64,000 nt of DNA from Akkermansia massiliensis (GTDB lineage Bacteria; Verrucomicrobiota; Verrucomicrobiia; Verrucomicrobiales; Akkermansiaceae): assembly GCF_023516715.1 (NCBI RefSeq), contig NZ_JAMGSI010000001.1, forward strand, positions 1,240,001 to 1,304,000, given 5' to 3'. A program made the position numbers and the translations under genes. Under the pieces are notes generated by a model. The model saw only the letters and a program-made list of their open reading frames with translations, was not told the origin of the DNA and did no database searches. Positions 44,357-54,875 of the stretch are shown piece by piece; position 1 is the stretch's first letter; each line of letters opens with the position of its first letter.

Positions 44357-47300
44357 TCACGCCCCGGCCGTCTTGAAACTGCCCGGAGGCGGGATGATGT
44401 TGCCGTAGCGGTGAACGGTTTCGGAAACGGCTTGTTCCCGGAAATAGCCCAGCAGTTCCAGGCGTCCGTTGGCAAGCACGGGCCGGTCCAGCACTTCCAC
44501 ATCCCGGGCGCGTGCGGCATTCGCCAGAGCCTCGGAGATGCCCGTTCCACGCAGGAATTTCACGCCCTGGGCTGCCTCCGGCATCCGGTCGATGAGTTCG
44601 GCTTCCGTCTCCACCGTCAGGGACGCATAGTAACCGTTCATTTTCTGAATCCAGGGATGGCCTTCCTCCACGCTCAGGTGCAGGGCTGCTCCGCACAGTT
44701 TCGCGCCCAGCAGCAGGATGGCGGCGTCAGCGTCAGACATGTTTTCCACACGGGCCAGTATCCCCTTCACGGGTACGTAACGGAATGTGTTGTTTTCCCC
44801 GTAGATATGGGAAGGGTCATGCTCCACGCCGAATTCCTCCATCCACCACTTGGCCTGGGAACCGGCCGCGGAACGGATGCGCTTGGCGCAGTCCGGCAGT
44901 TCGGAGCACAGCTTTTCCACCAGCCCGGTGATGCGTTCCCCCGGCGTGCGCAGTTTCTGCGGGAGCGCCTTTTCCTCCCAGCTTCCCAGCATGGTGAGGT
45001 AGTTGGGGCCGCCGGCCTTGGAGCCGGGCCCCATGGAGGAGTGGTTCCACCCGCCGAACGGCTGGCGGCGCACGATGGCGCCGGTGATGACGCGGTTGAT
45101 GTACGCATTGCCCACCTGCACCTTGCTTTTCCACAGGGCGATTTCCCGTTCATCCAGGGACTGAAGTCCCCCGGTGAGGCCGAATTCGGAGTCGTTCTGG
45201 ATGTCAATGGCTTCCTCCAGGTTTTCCGCACGGATGATGCCCAGCACCGGGCCGAAGCATTCCGTCTGATGGAACCAGCTTCCAGGCTTCACGCCCAACC
45301 GGATGCCGGGCGACCAGAGGCACGGGTTGTCTTCCGAGGGTTCCGGCTTGAGCAGCCATTCCTCCCCGGGTTCCAGTTGCGTGAGCGCCCGGAGCAGGTC
45401 GCCTTCCGGTTCCTTGATGAGCGGCGTCACCACGGAGCTGACCTCCCAGGAGCCCCCCACCTTCAGGCTGGCTGCGGCATCCTTCAACTGGCGCAAGAAG
45501 GCCGGGTTGTCATAGACGGAGGCCTCCACAATAGCCACGCTGGCGGCGGAGCATTTCTGCCCGGAATGGCCGAAGGCGCTTTTTACCAAATCTTTCACGG
45601 CCTGGTCCGGGTCCGCCGTGGCGGTGATGACCATGGCGTCCTTCCCGCTGGTTTCAGCCAGCACATGCAGGTCCGGCCGCAGTTCACGCAGCATTTTCCC
45701 GGTGCGGTAGGAGCCCGTCATGATGATGCCGTTCAGGCGCGGATCCATCAGGAATTTGTGGGAAATTTCATTGCGCGGCATCGGCACGAATTGAAGCACG
45801 CTCTTAGGTACCCCGGCGCGCCAGAACGCCTGGACGATCTGCCAGGCCGTATAAACGGCCAGCTCGGACGGCTTGAACACCACCGTGTTCCCCGCCATCA
45901 GCGCGGCGGCCACCCCGCCCGTGGGAATGGCGAAGGGAAAGTTCCAGGGAGACATCACGCAAACGGTACCCAGCGGTGTCATTTCCACGCCGTCGTTCAT
46001 GCCATCGCGGTCCAGCCCTTCCGCATAATAGCGGCAGAAGTCTATGGCCTCACTCACTTCCACGTCCGCCTCCGTGGGCACCTTTCCGGCGTCCCTCACC
46101 ATGGCTGCAATGGCCTCCCCCCGGATTCTGGACAGCTCCTGCGCCGCCTGGTGCAGGATTTCAGCGCGTTCGCCAACGCTCTTGGACGCCCAGGAGGCGC
46201 GGGCCTTGTCCGCCGTGTCCAGCGCGTGTTCAATCTGGTCAAAGTCCGCATACGCGAATTTGTAGGAGACTTCATTGTGGCGGGACGGGTCGCGCCCCAC
46301 GCCCCACAGGTTGGTCGTGATTTCCTCACCGTTGATGACCAGGGGAATTTCCTCGCCGGATTTTTCCTTTTCCGCGGCAATCAGGCCGTTGATCCATTCC
46401 GCATTCTGCCGCAGGGACCAGTCCGTATCACGCTCATTGGCAAAGGCGTCCCGGTAATGCGTGGGCTGCACGGGGTCCGTAGCGCGGTTCTGCGTACGGT
46501 TGGGGCCGTATTTCACGTCGTCCTTCTCCTGGCAGGCTTTTAAGAACCGCTTTTTTTGCGCCTCCCAGCTCCGGGAGCCCGGCGTCATGCCGAAGAGGTC
46601 ATGCAGGAAGTTTTCCTCACTGGTGTTTTCATCCAGCCGCCGCACCAGGTAGGCAATCGCGCTGTGGAAGTCTTCCTTCAGCACCACAGGGGCATACAGC
46701 AGCAGGCCGTCCGCCGCCTGGCGGATGACGCGCGCCTGATGGTTCGCCATCCCCTCCAGCATTTCAAATTCCACATGGTCCCGGACGCCTTCCCGCTCAC
46801 GCAGCAGCATGGCATAACACAAGTCAAACAGGTTGTGGGAGGCAACGCCGAACTGCACATATCTAGCGTTCTCCGGCATGCAGCCGTAATGGAGCATTCT
46901 CTTGTAGTTGGCGTCCACCTGGGCCTTCGTGCCGTATGGGGCCTGCGCCCAGTCATGCATGGAGGCCTCCACTTTCTCCATCGCCAGGTTGGCGCCTTTC
47001 ACCAGGCGTATCTTGATGCGCGCGCCGCCCTTCTCCACCCGCTCCTTCGCCCAGGCGCACAGCTTCATTTGTTCCTCCCAGGAGTCCGGCAAATAAGCCT
47101 GGAGCACAATCCCGGCTTCCATCTGCATGAATTCATCCTCCATCAGCGTGCGCTTGAACGCTTCCGCCGTCAGGTGGAGGTCACGGTATTCCTCCATGTC
47201 CAGATTCACGAATTTGGGTCTTTTGGAGCCGTCCGGCAGTGTCACCGCATTCGTGATGGCCGCCCGGTACAGGATGCGCAGGCGCTCCTGAATCAGCTGC

Positions 47301-47938
47301 ACGGTTTCTTCAAAGGCCACCAGATGAATCTGGCTGAAAATGGCTGAAATCTTGACGGAAATATAGTCGCAGTCCTTGTCCGCCAGGCGGTCCACGACCT
47401 GCTGGAGGCGGTGGTGGGCCTCGCTTTCACCCAGAATGGCCTCTCCCAGCTGGTTGATGTTCATCCGGATGCCGGCCTTGCGCCTGCGGCGCAGGTGGGA
47501 GCGCAGTTTTCCATCCTCCGCCGGAAGAATCACGTTGGAGCTCTCCTTCCGCAACTGGCTGGTAATCATGGGCATCACTACGCCGGGAAATTGTACGGAG
47601 AATTTGTCCCCCAGCTTCATGGCGAACCGGTCCGCGGCGGACAAATAACGGGGAATACCGTAGCCGTCCAGCAGGTAGCGGAACAGCTCCGCGCCCCGCG
47701 CCGGCGAGGAAGGGCGGAACACGCGGTCCGCCAACGCCAGCGTAAAGGCCTTGCCCGCAGGGTCGTTCATCATGCGCTCCATCTGCTCCGCCTGCTTTTT
47801 CTCCTTCCTGCGCATCCCGGCATTCGACTGTTTCAGAATGGATTCCGCCAGTTCCACAGCCTTGGCGGCCAGTTGCTGGTCAGTCCATTTGTCACGGCGC
47901 GCCGCCGCCATCATGTCCGGGATGGATGAGTCTGTCAT
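44357..47938 (-). CDS. putA: Bifunctional proline dehydrogenase / P5C dehydrogenase
   Basis: 1193 residues. The N-terminal half is the FAD-dependent proline dehydrogenase barrel (IRLVKGANLAMEKVE; AIAYLVRRLDENTSEENFL, the R-R pair that binds proline carboxylate). The C-terminal half is the NAD-dependent delta-1-pyrroline-5-carboxylate dehydrogenase: MSPWNFPFAIPTGGVAAALMAGN, catalytic Glu762 (LAETSGKD) and Cys796 (SGQKCSAAS). Together they oxidise proline to glutamate. No N-terminal ribbon-helix-helix repressor domain is seen, so it is not the trifunctional type. About 190 additional C-terminal residues follow the dehydrogenase. The ATG at 47938 is preferred over the open extension to 48052. 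Confidence 0.95.
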   Translation of the reverse strand: MTDSSIPDMMAAARRDKWTDQQLAAKAVELAESILKQSNAGMRRKEKKQAEQMERMMNDPAGKAFTLALADRVFRPSSPARGAELFRYLLDGYGIPRYLSAADRFAMKLGDKFSVQFPGVVMPMITSQLRKESSNVILPAEDGKLRSHLRRRRKAGIRMNINQLGEAILGESEAHHRLQQVVDRLADKDCDYISVKISAIFSQIHLVAFEETVQLIQERLRILYRAAITNAVTLPDGSKRPKFVNLDMEEYRDLHLTAEAFKRTLMEDEFMQMEAGIVLQAYLPDSWEEQMKLCAWAKERVEKGGARIKIRLVKGANLAMEKVEASMHDWAQAPYGTKAQVDANYKRMLHYGCMPENARYVQFGVASHNLFDLCYAMLLREREGVRDHVEFEMLEGMANHQARVIRQAADGLLLYAPVVLKEDFHSAIAYLVRRLDENTSEENFLHDLFGMTPGSRSWEAQKKRFLKACQEKDDVKYGPNRTQNRATDPVQPTHYRDAFANERDTDWSLRQNAEWINGLIAAEKEKSGEEIPLVINGEEITTNLWGVGRDPSRHNEVSYKFAYADFDQIEHALDTADKARASWASKSVGERAEILHQAAQELSRIRGEAIAAMVRDAGKVPTEADVEVSEAIDFCRYYAEGLDRDGMNDGVEMTPLGTVCVMSPWNFPFAIPTGGVAAALMAGNTVVFKPSELAVYTAWQIVQAFWRAGVPKSVLQFVPMPRNEISHKFLMDPRLNGIIMTGSYRTGKMLRELRPDLHVLAETSGKDAMVITATADPDQAVKDLVKSAFGHSGQKCSAASVAIVEASVYDNPAFLRQLKDAAASLKVGGSWEVSSVVTPLIKEPEGDLLRALTQLEPGEEWLLKPEPSEDNPCLWSPGIRLGVKPGSWFHQTECFGPVLGIIRAENLEEAIDIQNDSEFGLTGGLQSLDEREIALWKSKVQVGNAYINRVITGAIVRRQPFGGWNHSSMGPGSKAGGPNYLTMLGSWEEKALPQKLRTPGERITGLVEKLCSELPDCAKRIRSAAGSQAKWWMEEFGVEHDPSHIYGENNTFRYVPVKGILARVENMSDADAAILLLGAKLCGAALHLSVEEGHPWIQKMNGYYASLTVETEAELIDRMPEAAQGVKFLRGTGISEALANAARARDVEVLDRPVLANGRLELLGYFREQAVSETVHRYGNIIPPPGSFKTAGA

Positions 47939-48097
47939 AACGGTCCGAAGACTAGCCCCGGACAGGGGCAAAATCAAGCCAATTTGCCGGGCCCTTCCTG
48001 TGGAGAAGGGAATCACGAAGAAAAAACGCGTCCCTTGATTCCGTGACGGCAACCGGGAACCCTTCCTGTCCGTTTCCGGAAGCTCCGGAAAACCGCA

Positions 48098-49087
48098 TCA
48101 ATCATACCGCGCGGCAGCCAGGCGAGCCCTCCTCAGCTCTTCCCGGAGCTGGTGCGCGCGCCTGCCGCAAACGCTGGCGCGGTCCATGTCCCGCACTTCC
48201 TCCAGAACGGCAACCGCCCGGTTGAAAGCCTCCTCACTCTCCGCCGTGTGGGCGTCCCGGTACAGCGCTTCTTCCAGCCGGACCCAGAGGGGATGCACCA
48301 TGGAGAGCAGGATCAACTGGCGTTCTTCCAGGGGAAGGGAGGGATCATCCGCCCTTTTCCGCCACGCTTCCAGGCATTTCCGGATGGAAGGGGCATCACA
48401 GGCCTGGAAGGATTCGCAGAGGAGCGCCGCCGTTTCCCGGTTTTTCTCCAGGCGGCGGGCTGCCGCGCGGGCGTTCAGAAAGGCCGGAACCGTGCAATTC
48501 AGTTTTTCCAGGCGTTTCATCGTTCCCGGATAATCCCGGAACCAGGCTTCCGCCGGCACCGGTTCCAACGCCCGGCAAATGGCGGCGGCCTCCTCCGCAG
48601 GGTCTCCACCCTTCGGAACGTCATTCACCAAAGTCACCGGGCGCACGCGCCGGGCCTTGTCCGCCAGCAGGGCCGCCTTTTCCCGCAGGGATGCGGCATG
48701 CGCTCCCCCTTCCACCAAGTCAAATACACGCCCCCTGGAATCAAGCAAAACCACCGCAGGCAGCACGCGCACGCCATGCTCCGCCGCACGGGACAGGCTG
48801 CCGCCTTCTTCCCAATCCTTCACGGAGGGACGTTTGGGCACTGTGACAAACTGCACGTCACGGACATGTTCATCCAGCGCACGGCGTTCTTCCGTTCCTG
48901 GACGGAGCGCCTTCAGCCAGCGGGCTTCCGCCGCGCCGGGCTCCGCAGAACCGTACACCACCAGCACGGGAGGCGGCGGAGAAGGAGGCGGGGCGCAGGA
49001 AGCGGGGGAATCCTCCGCTTCCGCACGGCCCGGAACCGCCGTCACCAGCGCCAGGCAAACAGACGCAATAACCGCTGCAACCTTCAT
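48098..49087 (-). CDS. Secreted thioredoxin-fold protein of unknown function
   Basis: 329 residues with a signal peptide (VAAVIASVCLALVTAVPGRAEA). Residues 35-130 read as a thioredoxin-like fold (PVLVVYGSAEPGAAEARWLKAL ... FVTVPKRPS ... AEHGVRVLPAVVLLDSRGRVFDLVEG) with the cis-proline region VLPAVVLLD but no CxxC, so it is not a simple oxidoreductase. The remainder is helical, with Arg/Glu/Ala-rich stretches. The start ATG at 49087 is 14 bp after the KH-R3H gene stop. Periplasmic role not known. Confidence 0.7.
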   Translation of the reverse strand: MKVAAVIASVCLALVTAVPGRAEAEDSPASCAPPPSPPPPVLVVYGSAEPGAAEARWLKALRPGTEERRALDEHVRDVQFVTVPKRPSVKDWEEGGSLSRAAEHGVRVLPAVVLLDSRGRVFDLVEGGAHAASLREKAALLADKARRVRPVTLVNDVPKGGDPAEEAAAICRALEPVPAEAWFRDYPGTMKRLEKLNCTVPAFLNARAAARRLEKNRETAALLCESFQACDAPSIRKCLEAWRKRADDPSLPLEERQLILLSMVHPLWVRLEEALYRDAHTAESEEAFNRAVAVLEEVRDMDRASVCGRRAHQLREELRRARLAAARYD

Positions 49088-49101
49088 GAAAACTGCCGGC
49101 T

Positions 49102-49551
49102 TCAGGCGCGCCGGATGGTAATGCGCTTGTAACGGCCGTCGCCTTCCTCGGATTCCGTCGCAATGCCTTCCATGGATTGAAGGGCATTGTGCACCAGGCG
49201 GCGGTGGTAGGCGTTCAGCGGCTGCATCTTCATCGGCTTGCCGCTCTCCTGCACGCGTTCGGCCAGGGAACGGGCCTTTTCCAGCAGGCGGGCCTCGTTG
49301 CGTTCCCGGTAGTGATCGCAATCCACCTTCACGCGGGGTGCATCCTCCATCTTGCGCTGGATCATGCGGTTGACCAGGTACTGGAGGTCGTCCAGTCTGT
49401 CCCCGTCTCCCCCGATGATGTACTGGGAATCCGGGGAGGAAATATTCAGGCACACGATGCCGTCCGCCTCCGTTACTTCAATATCCGCGGAAAAACCCAG
49501 GGAGGCCAGAAGGCTCTTCAAACTCTGTTCAGCTATTTCTTGCACCGTCAT
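49102..49551 (-). CDS. KH-R3H RNA-binding protein (Jag/KhpB-like)
   Basis: 149 residues from the ATG at 49551 (a GTG at 49554 is one codon upstream). A KH domain (about 30-75, SPDSQYIIGGDGDRLDDLQYLVNRM) with the GxxG loop replaced by GGDG is followed by an R3H domain (about 85-145, ending LNAYHRRLVHNALQSMEGI ... YKRITIRR). This is the KhpB/EloR architecture without the N-terminal Jag domain. KhpB binds RNA with KhpA and influences cell wall synthesis in Gram-positive bacteria. No yidC or khpA is adjacent here. Confidence 0.88.
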   Translation of the reverse strand: MTVQEIAEQSLKSLLASLGFSADIEVTEADGIVCLNISSPDSQYIIGGDGDRLDDLQYLVNRMIQRKMEDAPRVKVDCDHYRERNEARLLEKARSLAERVQESGKPMKMQPLNAYHRRLVHNALQSMEGIATESEEGDGRYKRITIRRA

Positions 49552-49791
49552 CACTTTAATTCAATAGGAAAATGGTTCCATACCGGAAAAGCCGCCCCGC
49601 GCCATAACGGCATGAGCCTTTTTTCCAATACCCGATTGACATAAAAATCATAACCTATTTATTCCCCGCGTCTATGAAAATTTGTGGAAGTTCCGTCCCA
49701 TTTCATGTACGCAGCGTACCCCCGTCCCGCTGCGCCGGAAACGCCGCTGCGCTGCTCCCTCCTATTCCGGCTTCCCCTGCTCCGCTCCTGT

Positions 49792-50460
49792 TTATTCCAC
49801 CTCCTTCATTCCGTCCGCCCCCTGTTCCAGACGGTATTTTTTCACGGATGCCGGAATTTTTCCTCCTTCCGGATAAGTCTTTACCACCACCGTTCCGTCA
49901 TCCTCCAGCCTGACGGTTCCCATTCCCGTGCGGCAGCAGCCCACCTGCTTCAGCATGGCAGAGGCGGAGATGCAGCTCTTATCGTCGGAGACATTCGGTT
50001 CTTGGGAAATGCGGAAAATGCGCATATATGAAGCTCCTGCTCCCGCTTCATGAACCAGAACCAGTTCAGGAATGCCGTCCCTGTCCAGGTCCACCAGCCT
50101 CATGCACGGTTCCCCTGCGGGAGAACCGGCAAAGATTCCCACAATATGGGGCTGGTCCCCGTCTTCCCCGCAGAAATTCATTTCCGCCACCAGATAAATT
50201 GAATCTTCACCCGAGCCATGGGAGCGGTCGGCATAGAGATGCACGCGGCTAATCATGCCGTAGGGAATATCCGGATTTTTCGGCACTGAGAGGCTCTCCA
50301 CCGGTTCCAGATGCAGGGAACGCGGAGGCTTCCCGAACGCCGTCCGCGTGTCCACGGCTACATCCCCGCGGTCTTCCGCCTGCTGCCCTGCTGCGAATGA
50401 AGCATGGACCACAGGCAGAAAAGCCATGCCAATCAAACAAGCCTTTTCCATAGATGCCAT
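49792..50460 (-). CDS. Secreted protein with a calcium-binding-type FG-GAP segment
   Basis: 222 residues. The signal peptide is KACLIGMAFLPVVHASFA. The mature part is beta-rich; MRLVDLDRDGIPELVLVHEAG is the DxDxDGxxE repeat used for calcium binding in FG-GAP/VCBS proteins. Only one clear copy is seen. The rest (DRSHGSGEDSIYLVAEMNF, MGTVRLEDDGTVVVKTYPEGG) is not recognised. Start is the ATG at 50460; 50451 is an alternative. Alone on its strand. Confidence 0.65.
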   Translation of the reverse strand: MASMEKACLIGMAFLPVVHASFAAGQQAEDRGDVAVDTRTAFGKPPRSLHLEPVESLSVPKNPDIPYGMISRVHLYADRSHGSGEDSIYLVAEMNFCGEDGDQPHIVGIFAGSPAGEPCMRLVDLDRDGIPELVLVHEAGAGASYMRIFRISQEPNVSDDKSCISASAMLKQVGCCRTGMGTVRLEDDGTVVVKTYPEGGKIPASVKKYRLEQGADGMKEVE

Positions 50461-50606
50461 TCTCTATCATATAAACGTTTCAAGTCGAGTTCTTTTCAAC
50501 GAATCTCCATCATCCCTGAACGGAGGCTGCTGACAAAACATGACAGAACATCACCGGAAAAAGAGAAGTCGAACCCTTACCCGTATAGAAGAAATTCGGT
50601 CCCATC

Positions 50607-52874
50607 ATGAACAAGCAAATGAAAAAAAAGACGCCGCCCATGGAAGACAGCCTCGCTCCTTTCACCGACGGAAAGGAAGCGGAACCCCATTACACGGATA
50701 CGATTGATCCGGAGCTGATCAAGCCCACTCCGAAGCCTACGCCGCCCAATGCGGAACCCTCCGCTCCCGGCTCCATGAAAATGCCGGACAATACCACGGA
50801 AAAAATCAAGGATCTGGACACCATGCGCTCCAACGGCATGGACCAGCCGCTCACAAGCAACCTGGGAGTTAAAATAGCCAATGACCAAAATACACTTAAA
50901 GCCGGAAGCAGAGGCCCCTCTCTGCTTGAAGACTTCCACTTTCTGGAAAAAATGGCTCATTTTGACCAGGAGCGGATACCGGAACGCGTGGTTCACGCAA
51001 GAGGTTCCGGGGCACATGGCTATTTTCAGGTATACAAGTCCCTTTCCAAGTACACCAAGGCGGGCTTTCTGCAGGATCCGGGAGAAAAGACCCCGGTCTT
51101 TGTGCGTTTTTCCAACGTGCAGGGCTTCCGAGGATCTCCGGATACGGTGAGGGACATCCGCGGCTTCGCCACCAAGTTCTATACCAAGGAAGGCAACTAT
51201 GACCTGGTGGGCAACGACACGCCCGTCTTTTTCATTCAGGACGCCATCAAATTCCCGGATTTCGTCCATGCCGTCAAGCCGGAGCCCCACAATGAAATGC
51301 CTCAGGGGCAGACGGCCCACGACTCCTTCTGGGATTATGTTTCCCTTCAGCCTGAAACCCTGCACAACGTCATGTGGCTCATGTCCGACCGCGGCATTCC
51401 CCGGAGTTACCGGACCATTGAAGGCTTCGGCATTCACACGTACAAGCTGGTCAATGAAGAAGGGAAAAGCACCTTCGTCCGCTTCCACTGGAAACCGGCG
51501 TATGGTAAAAAATCCCTGATCTGGGATGAGTCCCAGGCGTTGACAGGACGCGATCCGGACTTCCACCGCAAGGATCTCTGGCAATCTATTGAAGCCGGGG
51601 ATTATCCGGAATTCGAACTCGGTTTGCAGCTCATTCCGGAAGAGGACGCAGACAAATTCGACTTCGATATTCTGGACGCCACCAAGCTCATTCCGGAAGC
51701 GCTGGTTCCCGTGGAAATCGTCGGCAAGATGGTGCTGGACCGCAACCCGGACAACTTCTTTACGGAAACGGAACAGGTCGCCTTCTGCCCCGCCAACATC
51801 GTGCCGGGCATCGATTTTTCCGACGACCCGCTACTTCAGGGCCGCATCTTCTCCTACAGCGACACCCAGCGGCACCGCCTGGGCGGAGCCAACTTTACGG
51901 AAATCCCCATCAACCGGCCCGTCTGCCCCTTCCACAATAACCAGAGGGACGGCTTCCACCGCATGCAGATAGACACCGCTCCGGCCAACTACGATCCCAA
52001 CTCCATCGGGGACAACTGGCCGCGTGAAACGCCCCCGGAAGAAGGCGGTTTCTCCACCGCCCCCCAGCCGGTGAGCGGCGTCAAGGAACGTCTCAGGAGC
52101 CCCTCCTTCGCGGAATACTATGCCCAGCCCCGCCTGTTCTGGATGAGCCAGACTCCCGTGGAGCAAAGGCACATCATTGACGCCTTCAGCTTTGAAGTAG
52201 GTAAGGTGACGCGCCCGTACATCCGGGAACGGGTAGTGGACCTGCTGACGCGCATTGACCCAAACCTGGCAGCCGGAGTAGCTAAAAACCTGGGCATTGA
52301 ACTCACGGAGGAACAGCTTAACCGGGAACTGCCCAAACCGGTCTGCGGCCTGGAAAAAGACCCGGCGCTGAGCCTGTACGCCAACCCGGACGGCAACCTC
52401 AAGGGCATGCGCGTCTCCCTGCTGGCGGCGGACGGCGTCAGCCTGAAATCCGTGGAGGAAATCTGCAGCGCCCTGCACAAGGAAGGCGTGCACCCCCAGA
52501 TTCTTGCCCCGCACATGGGAAGCGTGAATACGGAGGAAGGGAAAGACCTGCTTGTGGACGGCACCCTGTCCGGCAACCCCTCCGTCGTGTTTGACGCCGT
52601 CATCGTGCCGGAAGGAGAGCAGAGCATTAAAACGCTCCTGATGAACGGAGACGCCAAGTACCACCTGCGCCAGGCATACCGGCACCTGAAAGCCATCGGC
52701 CTGCCCGGCGACGCCAGTGAAATGCTGGAAGCAACGGACCTGCCCCGGGATATGGACGACGCCGGGCTGCTCACGCCGAAAGACACCAAGGCCCTGATGA
52801 AACCTTTCATCACGGCCATGAAACAACACCGCGTCTGGGCCCGCGAACCCAAGGCGCTGGATTTCGGCGCCTGA
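50607..52874 (+). CDS. katE: Large-subunit catalase (HPII type)
   Basis: 755 residues. The clade-2 catalase core has distal His130 ([13 protein letters not shown]), Asn203 ([10 protein letters not shown]) and the proximal haem ligand Tyr417 ([14 protein letters not shown]), each shifted by two relative to E. coli HPII His128, Asn201 and Tyr415. Residues beyond about 600 form the flavodoxin/GATase1-like C-terminal domain specific to the large type ([20 protein letters not shown] ... [11 protein letters not shown]). It decomposes hydrogen peroxide in the cytoplasm, together with the rubrerythrin at 58314 forming the visible peroxide defence. Monocistronic with a strong terminator. Confidence 0.96.
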   Translation: MNKQMKKKTPPMEDSLAPFTDGKEAEPHYTDTIDPELIKPTPKPTPPNAEPSAPGSMKMPDNTTEKIKDLDTMRSNGMDQPLTSNLGVKIANDQNTLKAGSRGPSLLEDFHFLEKMAHFDQERIPERVVHARGSGAHGYFQVYKSLSKYTKAGFLQDPGEKTPVFVRFSNVQGFRGSPDTVRDIRGFATKFYTKEGNYDLVGNDTPVFFIQDAIKFPDFVHAVKPEPHNEMPQGQTAHDSFWDYVSLQPETLHNVMWLMSDRGIPRSYRTIEGFGIHTYKLVNEEGKSTFVRFHWKPAYGKKSLIWDESQALTGRDPDFHRKDLWQSIEAGDYPEFELGLQLIPEEDADKFDFDILDATKLIPEALVPVEIVGKMVLDRNPDNFFTETEQVAFCPANIVPGIDFSDDPLLQGRIFSYSDTQRHRLGGANFTEIPINRPVCPFHNNQRDGFHRMQIDTAPANYDPNSIGDNWPRETPPEEGGFSTAPQPVSGVKERLRSPSFAEYYAQPRLFWMSQTPVEQRHIIDAFSFEVGKVTRPYIRERVVDLLTRIDPNLAAGVAKNLGIELTEEQLNRELPKPVCGLEKDPALSLYANPDGNLKGMRVSLLAADGVSLKSVEEICSALHKEGVHPQILAPHMGSVNTEEGKDLLVDGTLSGNPSVVFDAVIVPEGEQSIKTLLMNGDAKYHLRQAYRHLKAIGLPGDASEMLEATDLPRDMDDAGLLTPKDTKALMKPFITAMKQHRVWAREPKALDFGA

Positions 52875-52918
52875 TTCATTCCCATTCAGAAACCGATTCA
52901 ATACATCATTAAACAGGG

Positions 52919-52950
52919 GCTGCCGCACCGAAAGGTGCGGCAGCTTTTTT
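52919..52950 (+). terminator. Terminator of katE
   Basis: A perfect 11-bp stem, GCTGCCGCACC against GGTGCGGCAGC with a GAAA tetraloop, followed by TTTTTT. It lies 44 bp after the stop codon. Confidence 0.95.
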
Positions 52951-53175
52951 ATCCATAACGGCAGACGTCCAAATGATGCTCCAGGCAAAAGCAGCATTCA
53001 TGCAGTCTTAACGTTCCATGCGGGATGACCTTTCTCCGGGACAGCCGTAGATTTTTTCCGAAGTGGGTTTCAACCGTTTCCATTTTATCCGGGGAATGTA
53101 AGGCACTTCAAGCCAGGGCGCCGCTGGATCAAATTTCAGCCCATCCGCAACCGAAGGAAGGGTAGATTCTCATGA
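52951..53175. other. Intergenic region between katE and the tail-like module
   Basis: No gene, repeat or copy of the tRNA-Val 3' end seen. With the remnant that follows, this is about 370 bases without an intact gene. Confidence 0.4.
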
Positions 53176-53361
53176 ATCCCGTCCAGAGTTGCCCTGACCG
53201 TTGAAGAAGCCAGCCCGCATGGAATGTGCAGGCCTTCCATGCCGGATGAGCCGGAGTTCATCATGGATAAGGAGGCGCCAAAGTTGTTCAACTACCTCAC
53301 TACAACCAATAATAAACAAAAATCATGGATAAAATTACCTCCATCAACGGAATTTTACTGA
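53176..53361 (+). other. Remnant of an upstream phage gene (3' end), paralogous to the one at 15247-15468
   Basis: A 61-codon open stretch overlapping the start of the tail-like gene. It reads SRVALTVEEA ... IMDKEAPKLFNYLTTTNNKQ, resembling SRLTVEA ... IMDMKAAESSCHFITSNNNKQ at the other locus; the DNA is also similar (ATCATGGATA and AATAATAAACAAAA shared at the same spacing). It probably is the C-terminus of the gene that preceded the tail-like gene in the source phage. Confidence 0.5.
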
Positions 53362-54467
53362 CGGCCCATAATGATTTTTATGAGCATGAAAAAAATAATT
53401 CCGTTCACATCACAGAGGATGAACGAACGGCCTGGAACTCCAAGGCTGAAGCATCTGAAGTTAATTCCAAAGTAAGCACGGAAACATTCGATGCCCACAA
53501 AGCGGACGCGTCAGTCCATATCACGGAAGAGGAGCGCAACCGATGGAATACCGCTCCCCACTTGGATGAGAGTGGCAATATGACGCTTGCAGGAAGCCTG
53601 ACGACGGCAGGGACCTACAACGCCAACGGCGGCATCAATATTCCGGTTGATCCTGTCACGGAAACGGACGCGGCGCGAAAACATGAGGTCAGGGTACTTA
53701 ACGAGATTTCCAATGGAGCCGCTCGGAATTATTTCAATTTTTCCACGCCTCCGTTTGGTAAATTGCTCTCGCCGTTTTCCTGGCTGGCTACCTATTGGCC
53801 TAAACCGGCAACGGAAAATGGCTGGGTGGATTTTAATTTCCGATGCGCGCCTTTTGGGCAGGAAAGCGATCGTGGGGGGTCTTATACCGCTGTGACCGGA
53901 GTTTTTTTACCACTGACTACCGGTTTGGGATATCAGCGCATGTTCCAGGTTGTCGCTGGCGGATTGTTGAATGTCACGCTTAATGAGGAGTGGTCCGGAC
54001 CTGACGATTATCCGTTTTCCAGCCCTACGGAAGGTGTATCCATGTGGTGGGATGTTTATTTTGGAGACCAGCTCGCGGACCAGGACAACAAAATTCCCGC
54101 GCGCGGGAGGCTTTGCAGATTTAATCACAACACCAAACAGGTAGAGCTGTTGAGCAAGACGGCGCTGCTGCCTGACAATTTCAGGCTGCGGGGGATTGCG
54201 ATAGGATGGGGAAATGACGGTAATGGGGGTATATGGGTTGTGGGAACCAACGAAAAGACGGCAGGCCGGCTGGAGGCCTACCGCATTTGTGAAAACACAT
54301 GGCTCACCTCATCCTATCACAATTGTGTCAACATGCAAAATATAAGGCTATTATGTGATAGAGAAGCGCTGGAGGTCGGAGTGGAGCCGTTAAAAACTTA
54401 CACAGGCCTTTACGGGGAAAAATCCGTAGTGGCGGAATGGTGTGAAATGATGGAAGTTAAATCATGA
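53325..54467 (+). CDS. Phage-tail-like protein, paralogue of 14037-15260
   Basis: 380 residues. It opens with KITSINGILLTAHNDFYEHEKNN and two copies of the tail-fibre motif: SVHITEDERTAWNSK (about 26-40) and SVHITEEERNRWNT (about 64-77). A turn-rich beta region follows (DESGNMTLAGSLTTAGTYNANGGINIP), then a long region without recognisable domain. The N-terminal layout and the leader AATAATAAACAAAA match the gene at 14037-15260, but the C-terminal BACON-like domain is absent. Probably a receptor-binding or baseplate protein from a phage-like element. The stop overlaps the next gene by four bases. Confidence 0.72.
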   Translation: MDKITSINGILLTAHNDFYEHEKNNSVHITEDERTAWNSKAEASEVNSKVSTETFDAHKADASVHITEEERNRWNTAPHLDESGNMTLAGSLTTAGTYNANGGINIPVDPVTETDAARKHEVRVLNEISNGAARNYFNFSTPPFGKLLSPFSWLATYWPKPATENGWVDFNFRCAPFGQESDRGGSYTAVTGVFLPLTTGLGYQRMFQVVAGGLLNVTLNEEWSGPDDYPFSSPTEGVSMWWDVYFGDQLADQDNKIPARGRLCRFNHNTKQVELLSKTALLPDNFRLRGIAIGWGNDGNGGIWVVGTNEKTAGRLEAYRICENTWLTSSYHNCVNMQNIRLLCDREALEVGVEPLKTYTGLYGEKSVVAEWCEMMEVKS

Positions 54468-54871
54468 TGAAAGCACAAATACAAATACAATTCCCATTGT
54501 TGGGAGAATGGGACAAATTGAACATGACTGCCGTTTTTCCCTCTTCCGGAGGTTTTATAGAGTCCCGCATTTACACGGAGAACGACATTCCTCCTTCTCA
54601 TGCTCCGGCCCTGGAAGCTGTGGTGGAAGCCCTTGTCTCCATGGGCGCGCCCTGGCAGGTCCAACAGGTGTGGGCGAGAGTGGAGCAGTTCATTTCCAAG
54701 GTTCCGGAAGGAGAGCAGGAAAGTCCTATTGAGATGACGGAGGGTGTGGTCCTGACGGTTGACGCCGTCAATGAAAGCGGAGGACACCGGAGATTCACCT
54801 CCGTCCATTATCCGGATTTTGTGCTCATGAACTCCGCCGCTGTAGATTTTTTCAAGCATTTTACTAAATAA
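54464..54871 (+). CDS. Unknown protein of the phage-like module
   Basis: 135 residues, starting ATGATG in overlap with the tail-like gene, so coupled to it. No signal or TM. It contains a beta-rich N-terminus (AQIQIQFPLLGEWDKLNMTAVFPSSGGFIESRIY) and helix-rich middle (ALEAVVEALVSMGAPWQVQQVWARVEQFISKV). Not recognised; its place behind a tail fibre would fit a fibre-assembly chaperone, but that is a guess. Confidence 0.6.
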   Translation: MMKAQIQIQFPLLGEWDKLNMTAVFPSSGGFIESRIYTENDIPPSHAPALEAVVEALVSMGAPWQVQQVWARVEQFISKVPEGEQESPIEMTEGVVLTVDAVNESGGHRRFTSVHYPDFVLMNSAAVDFFKHFTK

Positions 54872-54875
54872 TAGA

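Noticed and set aside
44117-46543. An 808-codon plus-strand frame opposite putA
   Set aside because: Antisense shadow of a convincing PutA, with a His/Gly/Arg-rich translation and no domain pattern.
52951-53324. A search by eye for an attachment-site copy of the tRNA-Val 3' end at the far side of the phage-like module
   Set aside because: No run of the tRNA 3' sequence is present, so I cannot claim a defined integrated element with att sites.
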